Below are positions 8,315 through 16,151 of a DNA stretch of 64,000 nt, piece by piece (the stretch's first letter is position 1; each line of letters opens with the position of its first letter). This DNA is from Bacteroidota bacterium (GTDB lineage: Bacteria > Bacteroidota > Bacteroidia > Cytophagales > Cyclobacteriaceae): NCBI GenBank assembly GCA_016866235.1, contig VGMW01000004.1:124001-188000 (forward strand), in the 5' to 3' direction. Made by a program: the position numbers and the translations under genes. The notes below the pieces were generated by a model. It was not told where the DNA came from, ran no database searches, and was given only the letters and a program-made list of their open reading frames with translations.

Positions 8315-9196
8315 TTAATCCCGCTCGCGAAGAATAATTCTTCCCATCGCAACATCAAGATTAAATAAGATGGTGCGCGCTTTCCCCTTACTGTAGGCAG
8401 GGTTAGCAAAAACGTGGTCACCAATTGGCCTGAAAGAATCAGGGATAATCACGCTGGACAGCCATGAATCATTGACACGGACAATAACAGGAACATCATG
8501 AGCAGGGAGCTGAATGATCATATTTCCTGCGCCAACCATTCCATGCACTTCTGTATCAACCAATGGCCTATCACTGAAATCAAGCATTAGTTTACCGAAT
8601 CCAACCTCTGCATCAATAAATCGGCTGCGGGCCTGAGCAATATGCTTTACGATCAATGAACCCAAATCGACGTTTACATGAAATGTGTCCATGACCAACT
8701 TGTTCGGTTCATGGTTGTAGGAGATTTCTACGTCGGCACTACCGGTATTCACATTTAAGTTTTCAATTGCGAGACCGGATAAATCAAGGCTTGCATTACC
8801 CACAGCATAATCCAAATCAAGACGGTATGGTTTTTTTTCTGTGAGGTATACCTTCCAAAAGCAATCCTCTTTTTCAGCATCGCCCAATACCTGCCGGGAA
8901 ATGGATCTGGTTAACCCACGCTCTTCCTCGGCAAATAGTTCAAGACCAATTTTCTGTATCTCACCAATCAGCCTCTCTTCCAGCTGATAATTTCCCTCTC
9001 CATGAATTTCATTGCTGTATACATTTATCAGATCCGCACTTTTGCTTGGCTGAATAATATAATTGCCCGCCTTAGCCCCTACGGTGAGATGAACCTTTGA
9101 GCATGCCTCGTTGGACTCCACGGCAAAATACTTTTTAGGCTGGGCAGCAACCGTAAAAGCAATGACGAGCGTCAAAAGTGAAAGAATCCTGGACAT
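8315..9196 (-). CDS. exported protein with LiaF/toast-rack-like beta domain
   Basis: A 293-residue protein with a cleavable signal peptide (LSLLTLVIAFTVAAQP). Its C-terminal half has regular short beta strands (for example NASLDLSGLAIENLNVNTGS and GSLIVKHI) like the beta-helical DUF4097/toast-rack domains of envelope-stress sensors. No catalytic motif is visible. It is the first gene of an apparent operon with the NatA/NatB-like exporter, so it may sense or serve that exporter at the periplasmic side. Its function is inferred only from context. Confidence 0.6.
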   Translation of the reverse strand: MSRILSLLTLVIAFTVAAQPKKYFAVESNEACSKVHLTVGAKAGNYIIQPSKSADLINVYSNEIHGEGNYQLEERLIGEIQKIGLELFAEEERGLTRSISRQVLGDAEKEDCFWKVYLTEKKPYRLDLDYAVGNASLDLSGLAIENLNVNTGSADVEISYNHEPNKLVMDTFHVNVDLGSLIVKHIAQARSRFIDAEVGFGKLMLDFSDRPLVDTEVHGMVGAGNMIIQLPAHDVPVIVRVNDSWLSSVIIPDSFRPIGDHVFANPAYSKGKARTILFNLDVAMGRIILRERD

Positions 9197-9208
9197 GTAA
9201 GGGTGTTT

Positions 9209-9240
9209 CTACGCATAACAACGCTACAGGTTTTGCGTAG
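9209..9240. repeat. Inverted repeat in leader of the ABC operon
   Basis: CTACGCA (9209-9215) and TGCGTAG (9234-9240) form a perfect 7-bp inverted repeat around 18 nt, starting 13 nt upstream of the ATG of the exported-protein gene. It could be an operator or an RNA hairpin in the leader. Nothing else between 9197 and 9310 looks functional apart from AT-rich sequence. Confidence 0.3.
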
Positions 9241-9310
9241 AGGATTAAATATTTCAAAAAATATTCAGAAAAACCCTTTTTTGGAGAAAAAACAATGAAT
9301 TCCAGAGAAA

Positions 9311-10429
9311 CTAGCCCCCGAAATATTCTTTCATTCTTTCAAAAAATCCCTTCTCATCGGCATCGGGCTGGGGCTGAAAGTTTGGTGAATCCTTCAACGT
9401 CATCAGTTTAGCCTTCTCCTCTGAGGATAATTTTTTGGGCGTCCAGACATTAATGTGGATGAGCTGATCGCCTGTTCCATAACCATTAATGTCTTTCAAG
9501 CCCTTCCCACGAAGGCGTAAAATTTTTCCACTTTGGGTTCCGGGATCAATTTTGATACGAACCCTGCCACCAATGGCCGGAACTTCAACGCTGGTTCCCA
9601 TCGCTGCATCAATAAAGCTGATGTGCAAATCGTAAAAAACGTTAGACCCATCTCGTTTAAGAAATTTGTCTTCCTGCTCTTCGATTAATATCAATAAATC
9701 ACCGGGCACTCCGCCACCTGGAGCTTCGTTTCCTTTACCACCCATCGACAATTGCATGCCGTCAGAAACACCAGCCGGAACTTTTATGGTGATCAAATCT
9801 TCCTTCGACACCAATCCTGAACTGTCCACACCGGGCGGACGGTGATCGAGCACCTGACCACTTCCACCACAATTGGCACAGGTAGTGGCCGACACCATTT
9901 GACCAAGCATTGTGTTAACCACTTTTCTCACCTGACCACTTCCACCGCAAGACACACAATTTTTAAAGGTTACTCCCTCCGCTCTGATCAGTCGGTTTAC
10001 TTTTATCTTTTTCTCAACTCCATTGGCGATTTCATCGAGACTCAACTTCATTTTGATCCTGAGGTTGGATCCTTTCCTTCTGGCAGACCTTCCTCCTCCC
10101 CCACCGCCTCCAAAAAAACTTTCGAACGGACTACCGCCACCAAAGATGTCGCCGAACTGACTGAAGATGTCTTCCATGTTCATTCCCTGACCACGGAATC
10201 CACCACCAGGGCTTGCATGTCCAAACCGATCGTATTGTGATTTTTTATCCTGATCACTTAGAACCTCGTAGGCTTCTGCAGCCTCCTTAAATTTTTCTTC
10301 AGCTTGTTTATCGCCTGGATTGCGATCGGGATGGTACTTCATGGCTACCTGACGGTAAGCCTTCTTGATCTCTTCTGCAGAGGCCGACTTTCCGACGCCA
10401 AGAATTTCGTAATAATCTCTTTTAGCCAT
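9311..10429 (-). CDS. dnaJ: chaperone DnaJ with a reduced zinc-finger domain
   Basis: The 372-residue Hsp40 co-chaperone that delivers substrates to DnaK and stimulates its ATPase. Domains in order: J-domain (1-70, HPD at 33-35), Gly/Phe-rich linker (73-120) and client-binding beta domains (from about 123). The cysteine-rich domain is unusual: classical DnaJ has four CxxCxGxG motifs, but only two are present, at residues 158-165 and 184-191. The 26-residue spacing between them equals that of motifs II and III, so zinc centre II is kept and centre I (motifs I and IV) is absent. It lies 30 bp after grpE. dnaK lies 15 kb away. Confidence 0.93.
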   Translation of the reverse strand: MAKRDYYEILGVGKSASAEEIKKAYRQVAMKYHPDRNPGDKQAEEKFKEAAEAYEVLSDQDKKSQYDRFGHASPGGGFRGQGMNMEDIFSQFGDIFGGGSPFESFFGGGGGGGRSARRKGSNLRIKMKLSLDEIANGVEKKIKVNRLIRAEGVTFKNCVSCGGSGQVRKVVNTMLGQMVSATTCANCGGSGQVLDHRPPGVDSSGLVSKEDLITIKVPAGVSDGMQLSMGGKGNEAPGGGVPGDLLILIEEQEDKFLKRDGSNVFYDLHISFIDAAMGTSVEVPAIGGRVRIKIDPGTQSGKILRLRGKGLKDINGYGTGDQLIHINVWTPKKLSSEEKAKLMTLKDSPNFQPQPDADEKGFFERMKEYFGG

Positions 10430-10459
10430 GGGTACTGAAATAATTCTTTGCTCTGTCGA

Positions 10460-11020
10460 TTAACTTCCCACCACAACCTTGGCGTGACGGATAACTTTAT
10501 CGTTCAGTAAATATCCTTTTTCAACGACATCAATAATTTTCCCGATTCGGTCCGGGGCTGGCACCTGAGTAATGGCCTCATGCAAATCAGCATCAAATGA
10601 ACCATCGCCCATATCCATGGCCTTCAAACCATTTTGTTCCAAGGTTTTTTTGAATTTATTCAGGATGAGAAAAAATCCTTCTGCCTCTTTTCCTGCCAGG
10701 TCTTTAAAAGATTTTTCTGCCCGGTCAAAGTCATCGGAAACCTGAAGCAGCGCTTTCATCAGTTGCTCGTTGGCGGTTTGAATTAAATCCAACCGCTCTT
10801 TGGCTGTTCTGCGTCGGTGGTTTTCGAACTCAGCATAGAGTCGTAGATATTTATCCTTTGCTTCTGCCAATTCGTCTTTCAATTTTTTAATGTCCTCGAC
10901 TGCCACATCAGTCTCAGGCTTCTCTGAATTCTGATTTTCTATGCTTTCGGGGTTTTTTGAGGCATTTTCAGTTGTTTTTGCCTCCTCGCCGATCTTTTCC
11001 TCTTTTTGGTCCATTGACAT
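10460..11020 (-). CDS. grpE: nucleotide exchange factor GrpE
   Basis: A 186-residue protein that releases ADP from DnaK. An acidic, disordered N-terminal 45 residues precede a long coiled coil (about 45-100, with YLRLYAEFENHRRRTAKE). The C-terminal four-helix/beta-wing domain ends with VVEKGYLLNDKVIRHAKVVVG. The ATG is at 11020, with a second ATG at 11014. It is the first gene of a grpE-dnaJ operon. A sigma-54-like element lies just upstream; no CIRCE hairpin is visible. Confidence 0.95.
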   Translation of the reverse strand: MSMDQKEEKIGEEAKTTENASKNPESIENQNSEKPETDVAVEDIKKLKDELAEAKDKYLRLYAEFENHRRRTAKERLDLIQTANEQLMKALLQVSDDFDRAEKSFKDLAGKEAEGFFLILNKFKKTLEQNGLKAMDMGDGSFDADLHEAITQVPAPDRIGKIIDVVEKGYLLNDKVIRHAKVVVGS

Positions 11021-11041
11021 TAAAATTTCGACCCTCAGTGG

Positions 11042-11056
11042 TCAAGAATTTTGCCA
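11042..11056 (-). promoter_or_regulatory. Sigma-54-like element upstream of grpE-dnaJ
   Basis: On the minus strand TGGCA (11056-11052), six bases and TTGA (11045-11042) fit the -24/-12 layout (TGGCAC-N5-TTGC), except that the -12 GC reads GA. The identical TGGCA-N6-TTGA occurs before dnaK. The leader would be very short (about 10 nt), which weakens the call. Confidence 0.4.
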
Positions 11057-11122
11057 TTTGGAATCATTATGCCACAATGGCACAAAAAAACAAGCATTGG
11101 GAAAGGAAAACAGGCACTTGCT

Positions 11123-11130
11123 TACTTTTG
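11123..11130 (+). promoter_or_regulatory. TAnnTTTG -7 box before the 161-aa gene
   Basis: TACTTTTG matches the Bacteroidota -7 box exactly and would start transcription about 15 nt before the ATG at 11152. No TTTG is seen at the expected -33 distance. Confidence 0.4.
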
Positions 11131-11151
11131 AAAAGGCAAGTCAAAAAGAAA

Positions 11152-11637
11152 ATGTACACCGAAGCTCAACACCTCAACAACGACGCCCGGGCGTGGGTAT
11201 ATGCCGCAAGCCGGACGCTGTCCGGAGAAGAACAAAAAAAACTAGAAGAAAATCTTACCGCCTTTTGTGAAGGTTGGTCTTCCCATGGCGTGCCGGTGCG
11301 ATCATCATGGGTGATCAGAGAAAATCAGTTTGTCGTCCTAATGGCAGAAGAAGGGCCCAGCGGATGCTCGATCGATTCATCGGTGCGAATGTTAAAGCAG
11401 GCAGGCGCTGCGCTTGGTATTGACTTCTTTGATCGCAGGATTCCTTTTCAGACAGAAACAGGAATTTCGTTGGTCGCATTGCCTGACCTATCCTCCTTTT
11501 TAAAACAACAATCAAATGCCGGTCAGCTGATGACCATCAATACCCTGGCTGATAAAAAAACAAGCGTGGACAAAGACTGGCTTATTCCGGTTTCTAAGTC
11601 CTGGATGAGCCGATATCTGACCGAACACCGGAACTAG
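11152..11637 (+). CDS. Bacteroidota-specific protein (often misnamed 'ABC transporter ATPase')
   Basis: A 161-residue soluble protein. It matches from memory a Bacteroidota family that databases often label as an ABC transporter ATPase, but it has no Walker A, signature or Walker B motif, so that label is unsupported. Visible features are a helical start (DARAWVYAASRTLSGEEQKKLEENL) and a segment with Gly-Cys-Ser-Ile-Asp (GPSGCSIDSS, residues ~73-82) followed by alpha/beta sequence. The start at 11152 removes an upstream extension that overlaps the grpE promoter. It is followed after 27 bp by the PorE-like gene. Confidence 0.7.
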   Translation: MYTEAQHLNNDARAWVYAASRTLSGEEQKKLEENLTAFCEGWSSHGVPVRSSWVIRENQFVVLMAEEGPSGCSIDSSVRMLKQAGAALGIDFFDRRIPFQTETGISLVALPDLSSFLKQQSNAGQLMTINTLADKKTSVDKDWLIPVSKSWMSRYLTEHRN

Positions 11638-11664
11638 TTTGCTATTTTTAAGGGATAAAACTGC

Positions 11665-13713
11665 ATGAGAATTGTTTTACTGACAGCATTGACCGCCGCA
11701 ACGTTTCTTTCCTGCAGCCCGGAAAAGAAAATCAGAAAGGCATTTAACAATGGTCAGTACCAGCGGGTCATTGATTACTACGCGAATATTTTGGAGCGGG
11801 ATCCGGCGAATGGAAAGGCAAATTTTTTTATCGCTGAATCCTTCAGACTTTCAAATCGATTGCGCGAAGCCGAGAACTTCTATTCCAAGGCAAGAGGAGG
11901 CGGCATTGATCAAGACAGCGTTTTGTATTTCTATGCTCAGGCGCTCCGTGCCAACGGGAAGTACTCCGATGCCACACAGACACTCGAAAGGCTGAGAAGT
12001 CAGGGGCGTTCTGAAGAAATGAAGAAACTTGCTCAACGCCAACTCGATGGCATCGCATCTCTTGAGCGAATCTCTTCCAGGACCAATTATTATAAAATCA
12101 AATCGCTAGAAGCGCTTAACACCGTCTATGCTGAATTTTCACCTGTTTACCTGAACGGAGAATTGTATTTTACGTCATCGAGAATTGTGGCCTCCGACAA
12201 AAATTCTTCTGCTGTGTACGAGGCTTCAGGCACACCGTACACCGATCTCTTTAAGGTTGCCACCAAAGGCGCCATCGTCAGTCCGGAAACCGTTACGCGT
12301 TTGGCACCAGTAATCAACGACGAGCTCCGAAATGAGGGCTGCATAACTTTTTCACCAGATGGTAAGACCATGGTTTTTGGAAGGGGCAATTCCAAAAAGA
12401 AGAAGGGCGGCGGCGTAGATGTTGATCTCTACCTTTCGCGTTTTCGTAACGGGATCTGGTCAGAGCCTGTACTCATAAATGTGAATACACAGTTTAAAGA
12501 TGAAAACAGTGCAGAGGCTCAAAACTTCAGTTGGGATTCAACACCATTTTTCAGTCCCGACGGCAGAACGCTATACTTCGCCTCCAACAGAAAAGGAGGT
12601 TTTGGGGGCACTGATCTCTATGCTGCGCAGGTAGATAGCCGCGGTCGCTTTGGACGCATTCGCAACATGGGGCCCGACATCAATACCCCGGGTGATGAGC
12701 TCTTTCCGTACATGGCTGAAAATGGTAAATTTTATTTTGCCTCTGATGGGCATCCAGGTTTCGGGATGCTGGACTTATTCGTAGTAAACCGTGCCGAAGG
12801 AAGAACCATCGTTGAAAATCTCGGTCAACCGATGAACAGCACCTCTGATGATTTCGGTATTTACCTCTTTCAGCCTGACCGTGGATTTTTCACCTCCAAC
12901 CGTGAAGGCGGTAAGGGTGATGACGACATCTACACATTCAGAAATGAAGACCCCAACCTGAAAGTGGTTAACTATACGTTGCGCGGACAAGTCTTCACCT
13001 ATAAAAAAGACAGCACCCTGGATGTTGTTCCGGAAGCTAGGGTATCCTTATTGGATGGCAAGGGTGAAATGATGCAGGACTTTGAAACCTCGGTCGATGG
13101 TAAATTCAACTTTCGGGTTTATGAAAATGAATCCTACACCCTTGTTGGTGAGGGCGACGGATTTTTAACCGAACGACTTTCCTGGTCAATGAAGGGCAAG
13201 TCTGCAAAGCCAGAAGATCTGAAAGAGCTTGTAACCAACATCGCATTTGATACAGTGATCGTATTGCCTAAAAAATTAAAAGATGTTGCCTACCGTTTGG
13301 AGCGCATTTACTTTGGATTCGACAGTGCCAACATCCGACCTGCATCGGCAGCGGAATTAAACAAATTGGTTCAGGTGCTGGTCGATAATCCAGACATCAA
13401 AATTGAGCTCAGTGCACACACAGACAGCGTTGGAACTTTTGAAAAGAATATGAGGCTTTCTGAGCGGAGGGCGCAAGCCACGGTAGATTACCTGATCACC
13501 AAGGGAATTGCGCGCGAAAGACTGGTTGCCAAAGGCTATGGCGAAACAAGGCCAATAGCAAGAAATACGAATCCTGATGGGACAGACAATCCTGAAGGCC
13601 GGCAACGAAACCGAAGAACAGAATTCCGAATACTGGAAATAGGTATGGCCCCGGTACGCAAACCAGAAGAGGAATTGGACGATGAAGACCGATTCTTCAG
13701 AAAGAATAATTAA
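11665..13713 (+). CDS. PorE-like OmpA-family lipoprotein (TPR, beta-propeller, CRD, OmpA_C)
   Basis: A 682-residue lipoprotein (lipobox FLSC, Cys17). Domains in order: tetratricopeptide repeats (about 20-130); a beta-propeller of PD40/WD40-like blades (about 150-430; FSPDG, FFSPDGRTLYFASNR, FASDG repeated); a carboxypeptidase-regulatory-like domain (about 445-520); and an OmpA peptidoglycan-binding domain (about 540-655, with FGFDSANI, SAHTDSVG, NRRTEFRI). This is the layout of PorE, which anchors the type IX secretion system to peptidoglycan in Porphyromonas gingivalis. With gldAFG in the window, a role in secretion or gliding is likely, but OmpA/PD40 paralogues are common in this phylum. 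Confidence 0.75.
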   Translation: MRIVLLTALTAATFLSCSPEKKIRKAFNNGQYQRVIDYYANILERDPANGKANFFIAESFRLSNRLREAENFYSKARGGGIDQDSVLYFYAQALRANGKYSDATQTLERLRSQGRSEEMKKLAQRQLDGIASLERISSRTNYYKIKSLEALNTVYAEFSPVYLNGELYFTSSRIVASDKNSSAVYEASGTPYTDLFKVATKGAIVSPETVTRLAPVINDELRNEGCITFSPDGKTMVFGRGNSKKKKGGGVDVDLYLSRFRNGIWSEPVLINVNTQFKDENSAEAQNFSWDSTPFFSPDGRTLYFASNRKGGFGGTDLYAAQVDSRGRFGRIRNMGPDINTPGDELFPYMAENGKFYFASDGHPGFGMLDLFVVNRAEGRTIVENLGQPMNSTSDDFGIYLFQPDRGFFTSNREGGKGDDDIYTFRNEDPNLKVVNYTLRGQVFTYKKDSTLDVVPEARVSLLDGKGEMMQDFETSVDGKFNFRVYENESYTLVGEGDGFLTERLSWSMKGKSAKPEDLKELVTNIAFDTVIVLPKKLKDVAYRLERIYFGFDSANIRPASAAELNKLVQVLVDNPDIKIELSAHTDSVGTFEKNMRLSERRAQATVDYLITKGIARERLVAKGYGETRPIARNTNPDGTDNPEGRQRNRRTEFRILEIGMAPVRKPEEELDDEDRFFRKNN

Positions 13714-13732
13714 ATACTTAAAACATTTTTTT

Positions 13733-14443
13733 ATGAAACAGTTGATGTCGATCCTCAGCTTTTTAATGATGCTTCCGTTTCTCTGTGATGCACAACTCAA
13801 TGGAGCATGGCAATCGAGTTCAGGAACAGAAAGCATCTCAATGATTGTTTCAGGAAAGTATTTCGCTGTATCCCAGTATGATCTTAATGGTAAAAAGTTT
13901 GTGGGTACCTGGGGCGGCAAATGGACAGAGGAAAAAAATGAATTCACCATGGACTACGAATTCCATACGATCAGTCCAGAAAAAGTTGGGGCTACCGAAT
14001 CCTATTCCATTCAGAAAAAGAAAAATAAAATCACTTTAAAAAAAGGAGAACAGGTTTGGGAATTGGATCGTACAGACGATGGAAAGCCCGGTGCGTTGGA
14101 AGGCGCTTGGTTGATCACAGGCAGGATGGTTGATGGTAAGGCCACCACCAACACGCCCGGGGTTCGGCGAACCATGAAAATTCTTTCAGGAACCCGATTT
14201 CAATGGATAGCCTATAATGTTCAAACCAAAGAATTTTTCGGAACGGGCGGCGGAACCTACACCACGGTAAACGGAAAATACACCGAGCAATTAGAGTTTT
14301 TCTCCCGCGACAATTCCCGAGTCGGAAATTCCCTTCAGTTTGACTTTTCTATTGAAGAGGGCCGCTGGAGACACCGCGGCCTCAGCAGTAAAGGTGAGCC
14401 AATTGATGAATATTGGTCCAAGCGCGAGGCTATTGGGATTTGA
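13733..14443 (+). CDS. exported protein with two lipocalin-like repeats
   Basis: A 236-residue protein with a signal peptide (MSILSFLMMLPFLCDA). It consists of two similar halves of about 110 residues. Each starts with an LNGAW or LEGAW motif, followed by an aromatic beta strand and then a GTWGGKW or GTGGGTY turn. This pattern recalls small beta-barrel (lipocalin/DUF4488-like) periplasmic proteins. No catalytic residue is visible. It follows the PorE-like gene by 19 bp in the same direction and overlaps the convergent membrane protein gene by 14 bp. The function is unknown. Confidence 0.6.
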   Translation: MKQLMSILSFLMMLPFLCDAQLNGAWQSSSGTESISMIVSGKYFAVSQYDLNGKKFVGTWGGKWTEEKNEFTMDYEFHTISPEKVGATESYSIQKKKNKITLKKGEQVWELDRTDDGKPGALEGAWLITGRMVDGKATTNTPGVRRTMKILSGTRFQWIAYNVQTKEFFGTGGGTYTTVNGKYTEQLEFFSRDNSRVGNSLQFDFSIEEGRWRHRGLSSKGEPIDEYWSKREAIGI

Positions 14444-14927
14444 TCGACCAGATCTCCGAAAATTCCTTCGCCAGTTGTACCAGTGCATCGGCACCAAAAT
14501 AGACGGCCAGCGTAAGAATAAACGACCAGAAACCTGCACTCATCAACATGTAGGTAATGATTTTCTGACGCGTGCTGCCCATGCCAATGGCAACCAGCGT
14601 TCCGCCAATCGGAGTTAAAATAATCGGCGTCAGAAACGCCACGCCTGCAACACCATATCTTTTCGCCCGCTCCCGCCAGGGTGAAGGCTCACGTAGCTCT
14701 TTCTTCTGTTTTCGTTTCGAAAAAAATCGCACAAGAATTCTGCGACGGATGAAAGCACCAAAATACGCCAACACAACCACGACAGTCATCATTCCAGCAA
14801 TAGTCACCACCATGGTCACAAAAATGTTCAAGCCTGCTGCCAGTCCGCCGACAGGGCCAAAAATGAACTTCAGCATGGAGGAGAGATAAACTGAAAATAT
14901 TTTAAGAATGAGCTCCCACATAATCAT
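14430..14927 (-). CDS. small integral membrane protein (COG2426-like 'small multidrug export')
   Basis: A 165-residue protein with about four membrane helices separated by a basic cytosolic loop (RRRILVRFFSKRKQKK). The segment GVAGVAFLTPIILTPIGGTL resembles the COG2426/DedA-like small exporter group. The ATG at 14927 shares a base with the stop of upp (TGATG), so it is co-translated with uracil phosphoribosyltransferase. Nothing in the sequence shows what it transports; the exporter name is a weak family label. Confidence 0.55.
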   Translation of the reverse strand: MIMWELILKIFSVYLSSMLKFIFGPVGGLAAGLNIFVTMVVTIAGMMTVVVVLAYFGAFIRRRILVRFFSKRKQKKELREPSPWRERAKRYGVAGVAFLTPIILTPIGGTLVAIGMGSTRQKIITYMLMSAGFWSFILTLAVYFGADALVQLAKEFSEIWSIKSQ

Positions 14928-15580
14928 CAAAGCTTCTCTCCAAACGCAAGATCGCCTGCATCACCAAGCCCAGGTACGATGTAGGCCTGTTGGTTAAGTT
15001 TTTCATCAACCTGAAAAGTCCAAATCATCTGCTGCACCCCCAGTGTGTTCTCAACTTTTTGAATACCCTCCGGTGTAGCAAGCACACACGCGAGATGAAT
15101 TGACTTGGGCTTGAATCTTTTTTTAATCATCAGGATGTTGTCACAAACCGATGTGCCGGTGGCCAGCATAGGATCAATCAAAATAATATCCTTGCCATCC
15201 AGGTTTGGTGTGGCAACATAATCGGTTTGCACTGCAATGGTACCCCCGGACTCACCCAACTCCTTTCGATAGGCTCCGATAAATCCGGTTTCACTTTCCT
15301 CAAAAATTCTCTGAAAGCCATTTAAAAAAGGTAAGGCGGCCCGTAAAATGGCCAGCAATACCGGTGGCTGCGGCAACGCATATTGCTGTGAAAAACCCAA
15401 GGGGGTTCGAACACTTATTTTCTCGTAAGCAAGTTTTTTGGAAAGCTCATACGCCATGATCTCACCCAGTCGCTCCAGGTTCAATCTGAATCTTAACTTG
15501 TCTTTCTGACGGTTGACGTCGCGAAGACCTGACAGAAAAAAATGTGCTGCGGACGCTTCTCCGCCCAGATGAATGACCAT
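14927..15580 (-). CDS. upp: uracil phosphoribosyltransferase
   Basis: A 217-residue salvage enzyme making UMP from uracil and PRPP. The PRPP-binding loop appears as DIILIDPMLATGTSV near residue 135, and the uracil-binding C-terminal end as YIVPGLGDAGDLAFG, both characteristic of Upp. The upstream TAATTTTG box gives a short leader. The downstream membrane-protein gene overlaps its stop codon. Confidence 0.93.
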   Translation of the reverse strand: MVIHLGGEASAAHFFLSGLRDVNRQKDKLRFRLNLERLGEIMAYELSKKLAYEKISVRTPLGFSQQYALPQPPVLLAILRAALPFLNGFQRIFEESETGFIGAYRKELGESGGTIAVQTDYVATPNLDGKDIILIDPMLATGTSVCDNILMIKKRFKPKSIHLACVLATPEGIQKVENTLGVQQMIWTFQVDEKLNQQAYIVPGLGDAGDLAFGEKL

Positions 15581-15596
15581 AGTTAAACCAAGGCGA

Positions 15597-15604
15597 CAAA
15601 ATTA
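15597..15604 (-). promoter_or_regulatory. TAnnTTTG -7 box of upp
   Basis: TAATTTTG on the minus strand, 16 nt before the upp ATG at 15580; the start site would be near 15590. No clear -33 TTTG is present. Confidence 0.4.
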
Positions 15605-15668
15605 GTTTGAATTTCGAATAAAGAAGTAAATCTGTGCATTGAAGTATTTTTGTCAGCCAGCTTTAAAC

Positions 15669-16139
15669 ATGAGAAAGATCATTGCGCTTGCCTTATTGGT
15701 TCTGCTATCGTGCGACGAAGATGAACGGATCGACCTCAAGGATTCTTCCTACATCACCTTTGGACATTTTTACGGCTTTTGCCTTGGCGAACAGTGCATT
15801 GAGATTTTCAAGCTGACCGACAATGGATTGTATGAAGATGTTCTCGACCGCTACCCAGGCTCTGATTCACCCTACCGCGGTAATTTCAAACCTATGGATG
15901 CCTACAAATTCGAATTGGTTAAACAACTAAGAAATGAATTGCCTTCCGCCTTGCTGGATATTGAAGAACGTCGAATCGGTCAGCCCGATGCAGGTGACTG
16001 GGGTGGGTATTACCTGGAAATCGTCCACCGTGGCAAAATCAGGTTTTGGCTGATGGACAAAAATGAGCTTTACCTGCCGGAAAACTTGAAGCCATTTGCT
16101 TTAAAACTCGGGGCATACATTGAAAAGATTTCAGACTAA
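15669..16139 (+). CDS. small lipoprotein of unknown function
   Basis: A 156-residue protein with a lipoprotein signal (ALALLVLLSC, Cys15) followed by a short acidic linker. The mature part has no recognised domain but ends with a beta-rich segment (GGYYLEIVHRGKIRFWLMD). The ATG at 15669 gives the proper signal peptide; a TTG further up adds only ten residues. It is divergent from upp and 12 bp ahead of the M42 peptidase gene, with which it may be co-transcribed. Confidence 0.6.
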   Translation: MRKIIALALLVLLSCDEDERIDLKDSSYITFGHFYGFCLGEQCIEIFKLTDNGLYEDVLDRYPGSDSPYRGNFKPMDAYKFELVKQLRNELPSALLDIEERRIGQPDAGDWGGYYLEIVHRGKIRFWLMDKNELYLPENLKPFALKLGAYIEKISD

Positions 16140-16151
16140 AAAAGAATTATC

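Noticed and set aside
9842-10240. 132-residue plus-strand frame inside dnaJ
   Set aside because: It is the antisense of the Gly/Phe-rich and zinc-finger region of dnaJ, with no start signal and low-complexity content.
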